The notes below the pieces were generated by a model. That model was not told where the DNA came from. It saw only the letters and a program-made list of their open reading frames with translations, and made no database searches. From positions 1 through 42,503 of the forward strand of contig JAFQOM010000106.1 of the NCBI GenBank assembly GCA_017403205.1: a stretch of DNA of 42,503 nucleotides, written 5' to 3'. The position numbers and the translations under genes were made by a program. Positions 41,975 to 42,503 of the stretch are shown here, piece after piece; position 1 is the first letter of the stretch, and each line of letters starts with the position of its first letter. The stretch is from Clostridia bacterium (GTDB lineage: Bacteria > Bacillota_A > Clostridia > Christensenellales > UBA1242).

Positions 41975-42503
41975 TTGAAAACAACAAATACAAATACGCA
42001 ACAAACAAACAATGTAGAAAGTTTAGAAATTAAACAAGGCAAACAGATTTTTGGCAACATTGCATCTATAGAAACAACTGGTTTTGTTGATGGTCCAGGT
42101 GTTAGAGTTGTTGTTTTTATGCAAGGTTGCCCTCTTAGATGTCTATATTGTCATAACCCAGAAGATGCTTTTTTTAATACAGAAAGAGAGTTAATATCAC
42201 CTCAAAAAATAGTTGAAAAAGTTAAAAGATATATGCCTTATTTTGGTGGTGGCGGCGGTGTGACCTTTTCTGGTGGAGAACCATTAAACCAACCAGAATT
42301 TTTATTAGAAACACTTAAGTTGTGCAAAAAAAATAAAATTAATACAGCACTAGATACTTCGGGTTGTGCTTTAAGATTAGAAAAAGACATTGATATATAT
42401 AAAGAAATTTTAACTTATGTAGATTTGGTTATTTTAGACGTTAAAGCTGTAGATGAGAAAGATTATAAAGATTTAACAGGTCAAGATATAAAATATTTTT
42501 ATA
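41975..42503 (+). CDS. pflA: pyruvate formate-lyase activating enzyme (partial)
   Basis: A radical-SAM enzyme that uses SAM and a [4Fe-4S] cluster to place the glycyl radical on PflB. The window ends inside it after about 176 codons. Start is TTG at 41975 with AGGAGGTG 8 bases before. After a 25-residue Thr/Asn/Gln-rich leader the core reads GNIASIETTGFVDGPGVR, with the CxxxCxxC cluster motif GCPLRCLYCHNP, the SAM-binding GGG stretch before VTFSGGEPLNQPEF, and ALDTSGCAL. The leader before FGNIAS is longer than in E. coli PflA and its role is unclear. Confidence 0.96.
   Translation, partial: MKTTNTNTQQTNNVESLEIKQGKQIFGNIASIETTGFVDGPGVRVVVFMQGCPLRCLYCHNPEDAFFNTERELISPQKIVEKVKRYMPYFGGGGGVTFSGGEPLNQPEFLLETLKLCKKNKINTALDTSGCALRLEKDIDIYKEILTYVDLVILDVKAVDEKDYKDLTGQDIKYFY

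Overview
The window is a low-G+C chromosome segment from an uncultured, anaerobic, spore-forming Firmicute, most probably of the class Clostridia. The evidence is the very A+T-rich coding sequence, strong AGGAGG-type ribosome binding sites and sigma-A promoters, SpoIIP, the Firmicute primosome pair (DnaD-domain loader plus DnaI), pyruvate formate-lyase with its activase, rubrerythrin and an anaerobic-type glycerol-3-phosphate dehydrogenase. No rRNA, tRNA, CRISPR array, prophage, integrase or insertion sequence was found.

Layout. Positions 1 to about 375 look foreign: they are richer in G+C and hold the 3' ends of two convergent genes (a sugar isomerase and an unidentified minus-strand gene) around a shared terminator. 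At about 375 this breaks directly into the 3' end of cysS, so the left edge looks like a chimeric join. From 636 to 1626 lies a minus-strand gene broken in several frames. Positions 1829-7902 hold an ALDH3-like protein that has lost its catalytic residues, TcdA, rubrerythrin, a CYTH-type protein, a nucleoside hydrolase and two membrane proteins. Positions 8036-13035 hold replicative helicase dnaB, a very short alaS and an anchored beta-repeat protein. Positions 13085-20057 are a divergent glycerol locus: glpK and an alpha/beta hydrolase rightward; a two-flavoprotein plus DUF1667 glycerol-3-phosphate dehydrogenase set leftward, followed by spoIIP. Positions 20079-22059 are prmC and prfA. A 666-residue protein with a histone H1-like lysine-rich stretch and a 239-residue orphan follow.

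Positions 25112-27601 are rpmG-secE-nusG-rplK-rplA, with an L1-type autoregulatory RNA element before each of the last two genes; rplJ/rplL do not follow. Then come thyA-folA, an RluA-family pseudouridine synthase, a 57-residue acidic protein, a cation efflux protein, the primosome loader pair, asnS, a small conserved-looking protein, an AlkD-like repair protein, a U32 peptidase, and pflB followed by pflA, which is cut by the window end.

How they work together. The glycerol locus can release glycerol from lipid (hydrolase), phosphorylate it (GlpK) and oxidise it to DHAP; PflB/PflA then convert pyruvate to formate and acetyl-CoA. DnaB and the DnaD-domain/DnaI pair give the helicase and its loading machinery. 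ThyA and FolA form the dTMP cycle. PrmC methylates the GGQ glutamine of RF1, encoded next to it. The least explained items are the catalytically dead ALDH homologue, the compact AlaRS, the lysine-rich protein and its orphan neighbour, and the two-membrane-anchor proteins (lipoprotein and SpoIIP).
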